Below, in pieces: positions 62,767-64,000 of a stretch of DNA of 64,000 nucleotides. The notes beneath the pieces are model-generated. The model saw only the letters and a list, made by a program, of their open reading frames with translations. It was not told the DNA's origin and searched no databases. The DNA is taken from contig NZ_KI912599.1 in assembly GCF_000519205.1 (NCBI RefSeq), positions 58,934 through 122,933 of the forward strand. Direction: 5' to 3'. Within the stretch, counting starts at the first letter, position 1; each line of letters begins with the position of its first letter. The stretch is from Amycolatopsis taiwanensis DSM 45107 (GTDB lineage: Bacteria; Actinomycetota; Actinomycetes; Mycobacteriales; Pseudonocardiaceae). A program made the translations under genes and the position numbers.

Positions 62767-62997
62767 CGCGAGCACCTCCGATCGGCGATGGTGTTTTGCA
62801 TTGAGCGACGAACGACACAGTCGCTTGCACGCGGCCGCGGCGTACTCTGTATCGAGCGGCCTTCTCGGTTTCGCCCTACCTGGCGGAACCCATCGTTCGC
62901 CCACTTTGGACGGCAGTCAAGCCCTGGCGCGGGTGAACGGACGTGCCCCGGACGTGGCCGTGACCTGCATTTTCATCACCCACGGAGGAGATCAGAA

Positions 62998-63189
62998 GTG
63001 ACGAGGCGGACGGGAAACCTGCTCGTCGAAGTAGCCGGTTTGTCCGGCGTGACCTACCCGGCCGGAACCCAGGTGCTCATCTCCGGCCGCGGCGCGTCGG
63101 TCGACGCTTTTGTCGACGGTGACTGGCTTCCGCTCGCGTGGTGGGAGTTCACCCAGGCCCCCGAACACGCGCCGAAGCCCAACGCCTGA
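62998..63189 (+). CDS. Small protein of unknown function
   Basis: A 63-residue protein beginning with GTG behind a strong GGAGGAG 7 nt upstream. Beta-rich content (NLLVEVAGLSGVTYPAGTQV, DAFVDGDWLPLAWWEF) and the absence of membrane segments suggest a small barrel or SH3-like fold. No family is recognised. It is divergent from fdhA across about 230 bp, in which no clear operator was found. Confidence 0.65.
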   Translation: MTRRTGNLLVEVAGLSGVTYPAGTQVLISGRGASVDAFVDGDWLPLAWWEFTQAPEHAPKPNA

Positions 63190-63256
63190 ACGCTTACCCG
63201 CACGAACCGTGTCGGACTGACTGCGCACAGTTCGATTTGGACTGTCTATTCCGGAC

Positions 63257-64000
63257 TTAGATGATCTCGCGGTGCTGGAGGTAGCGGAAGACGGCGATAC
63301 CGGGCAGCACCGGCAGCCAGTAGGTCAGCAGCCGTGAGGTGAGCACCGCGGCCACTGCGGTCGTCGGCGCGATGTCCAGCGCGGCCAGCCCGCCGATCAT
63401 CAGCGACTCGACCGCGCCCAGGCCGCCGGGCGTGGGGATGATGTGCCCGAACGTCTGTCCGATGACGAACACCGTGAGCACGGCGAAGACCGGCATGTGG
63501 GGGTCGAACGCGGCGAGGCTGGTCACCAGGCCCAGCCCGGAGACGGCCAGATAGCCCGCCGCCCCGCCGAACAGCTGGATCGCGCGGCGGGGTTGTCCCA
63601 GGGTTCTGACCAGCTCTCTGATCACCTGTAACCCGGGCTGGACGAACCGGCGCCGCCCGAACGGCGAGGCGAGCACGGCGACCACGATCGCCAGCGCGCC
63701 CAGCCCGCCCGCCACCACGGGCCAGCCGTGCGGGATCGAGATACCGGTGAGCACCCCCGCGGTGCCCATCCCGAAAGCGCCCACCACCGACCAGATCCCG
63801 CCGAGCACCCCGGTCGCGGCGACGTTGAGCATCGTCACGCCCACCGCTTGCGAACGGCGGATGTCGATCCGTTCCATGAACGCGATGTTGATGCCGAAGA
63901 ACCCGACCCCGCCGGGCGTCGTGCGGCCGGTGAAGGCGGCGGCGACCTGAACTGCGGTGGTGCGCCAGAACGGCAGCGGGGTCCAACTGGCGCCGATGAT
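63257..64000 (-). CDS. Lysylphosphatidylglycerol synthase/UPF0104-type flippase, partial
   Basis: The reading frame is open to the right edge, so the N-terminal part lies outside the window; 247 residues are seen. About six TM helices are present. It has the family segments TGRTTPGGVGFFGINIAFME and FGHIIPTPGGLGAVESLMIGGL, the latter the hallmark of the YbhN/MprF-like flippase domain (PF03706). Such proteins move aminoacylated or other lipids across the membrane. No catalytic synthetase domain is visible in this part. Confidence 0.85.
   Translation of the reverse strand: MIGASWTPLPFWRTTAVQVAAAFTGRTTPGGVGFFGINIAFMERIDIRRSQAVGVTMLNVAATGVLGGIWSVVGAFGMGTAGVLTGISIPHGWPVVAGGLGALAIVVAVLASPFGRRRFVQPGLQVIRELVRTLGQPRRAIQLFGGAAGYLAVSGLGLVTSLAAFDPHMPVFAVLTVFVIGQTFGHIIPTPGGLGAVESLMIGGLAALDIAPTTAVAAVLTSRLLTYWLPVLPGIAVFRYLQHREII

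Overview
This is about 64 kb of a high-GC actinomycete chromosome. The gene content suggests the Pseudonocardiaceae, probably Amycolatopsis or a close relative: an IniB/IniR pair, actinobacterial ESX (type VII secretion) components, DUF574 methyltransferases, many TetR/MarR/MerR/GntR regulators, frequent GTG/TTG starts and several leaderless genes. This placement comes from family content only. No rRNA, complete tRNA, phage, plasmid origin, intact insertion sequence or CRISPR array was seen.

Layout. 0-5 kb: a 21-bp repeat array, then divergent iniB and its predicted regulator iniR. 5-7.5 kb: divergent marR and an isochorismatase-like/MFS operon. 7.6-12.7 kb: a WXG-Rhs polymorphic toxin with a downstream candidate immunity gene. 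13-20 kb: a large TerD-domain protein, two methyltransferases, a TetR regulator with a perfect 24-bp palindrome and an acyltransferase-like membrane protein. 19.9-22.4 kb: divergent MerR/glycosyltransferase and a Pro/Gln-repeat membrane protein. 22.7-27.6 kb: nhaA, a KhtTU-like K+/H+ antiporter pair, uppP and a DedA protein (undecaprenyl-phosphate recycling). 27.7-33.1 kb: a two-component system, YdeI-like and DUF998 proteins, two TetR regulators and an atypical SDR. 33-42 kb: a lone hypF, a CoA-transferase/CitE-like lyase pair with a GntR regulator, a TetR-controlled TIM-barrel protein and a small membrane protein. 41.5-58.2 kb: a dispersed ESX-associated locus. It contains eccE-luxR, a broken response regulator with an intact kinase, an FN3-MoxR-DUF58-transglutaminase operon, eccD, a pseudokinase, a Ser/Thr kinase and an FHA protein. 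58.6-64 kb: an HD hydrolase, DUF429, lspA, formaldehyde dehydrogenase and a partial flippase.

Two features stand out. First, short-period tandem arrays (21, 22 and about 33 bp) fill many 3' intergenic spaces. They start or end within a few bases of stop codons, and two of them run into the last codons of eccD and lspA. Arrays directly behind plus-strand genes all share one orientation, and several arrays have inverted halves. Second, the ESX-associated locus looks like a signalling and envelope module rather than a complete secretion system. It lacks EccB, EccC, EccA, mycosin and EsxA/B within the window. Its transglutaminase has lost the catalytic Cys and His, and one kinase has lost the HRD aspartate. 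A GGGACCGGTCCC-type palindrome precedes three of its transcription units. A perfectly paired three-way-junction RNA candidate followed by a short T-run lies between fdhA and lspA.
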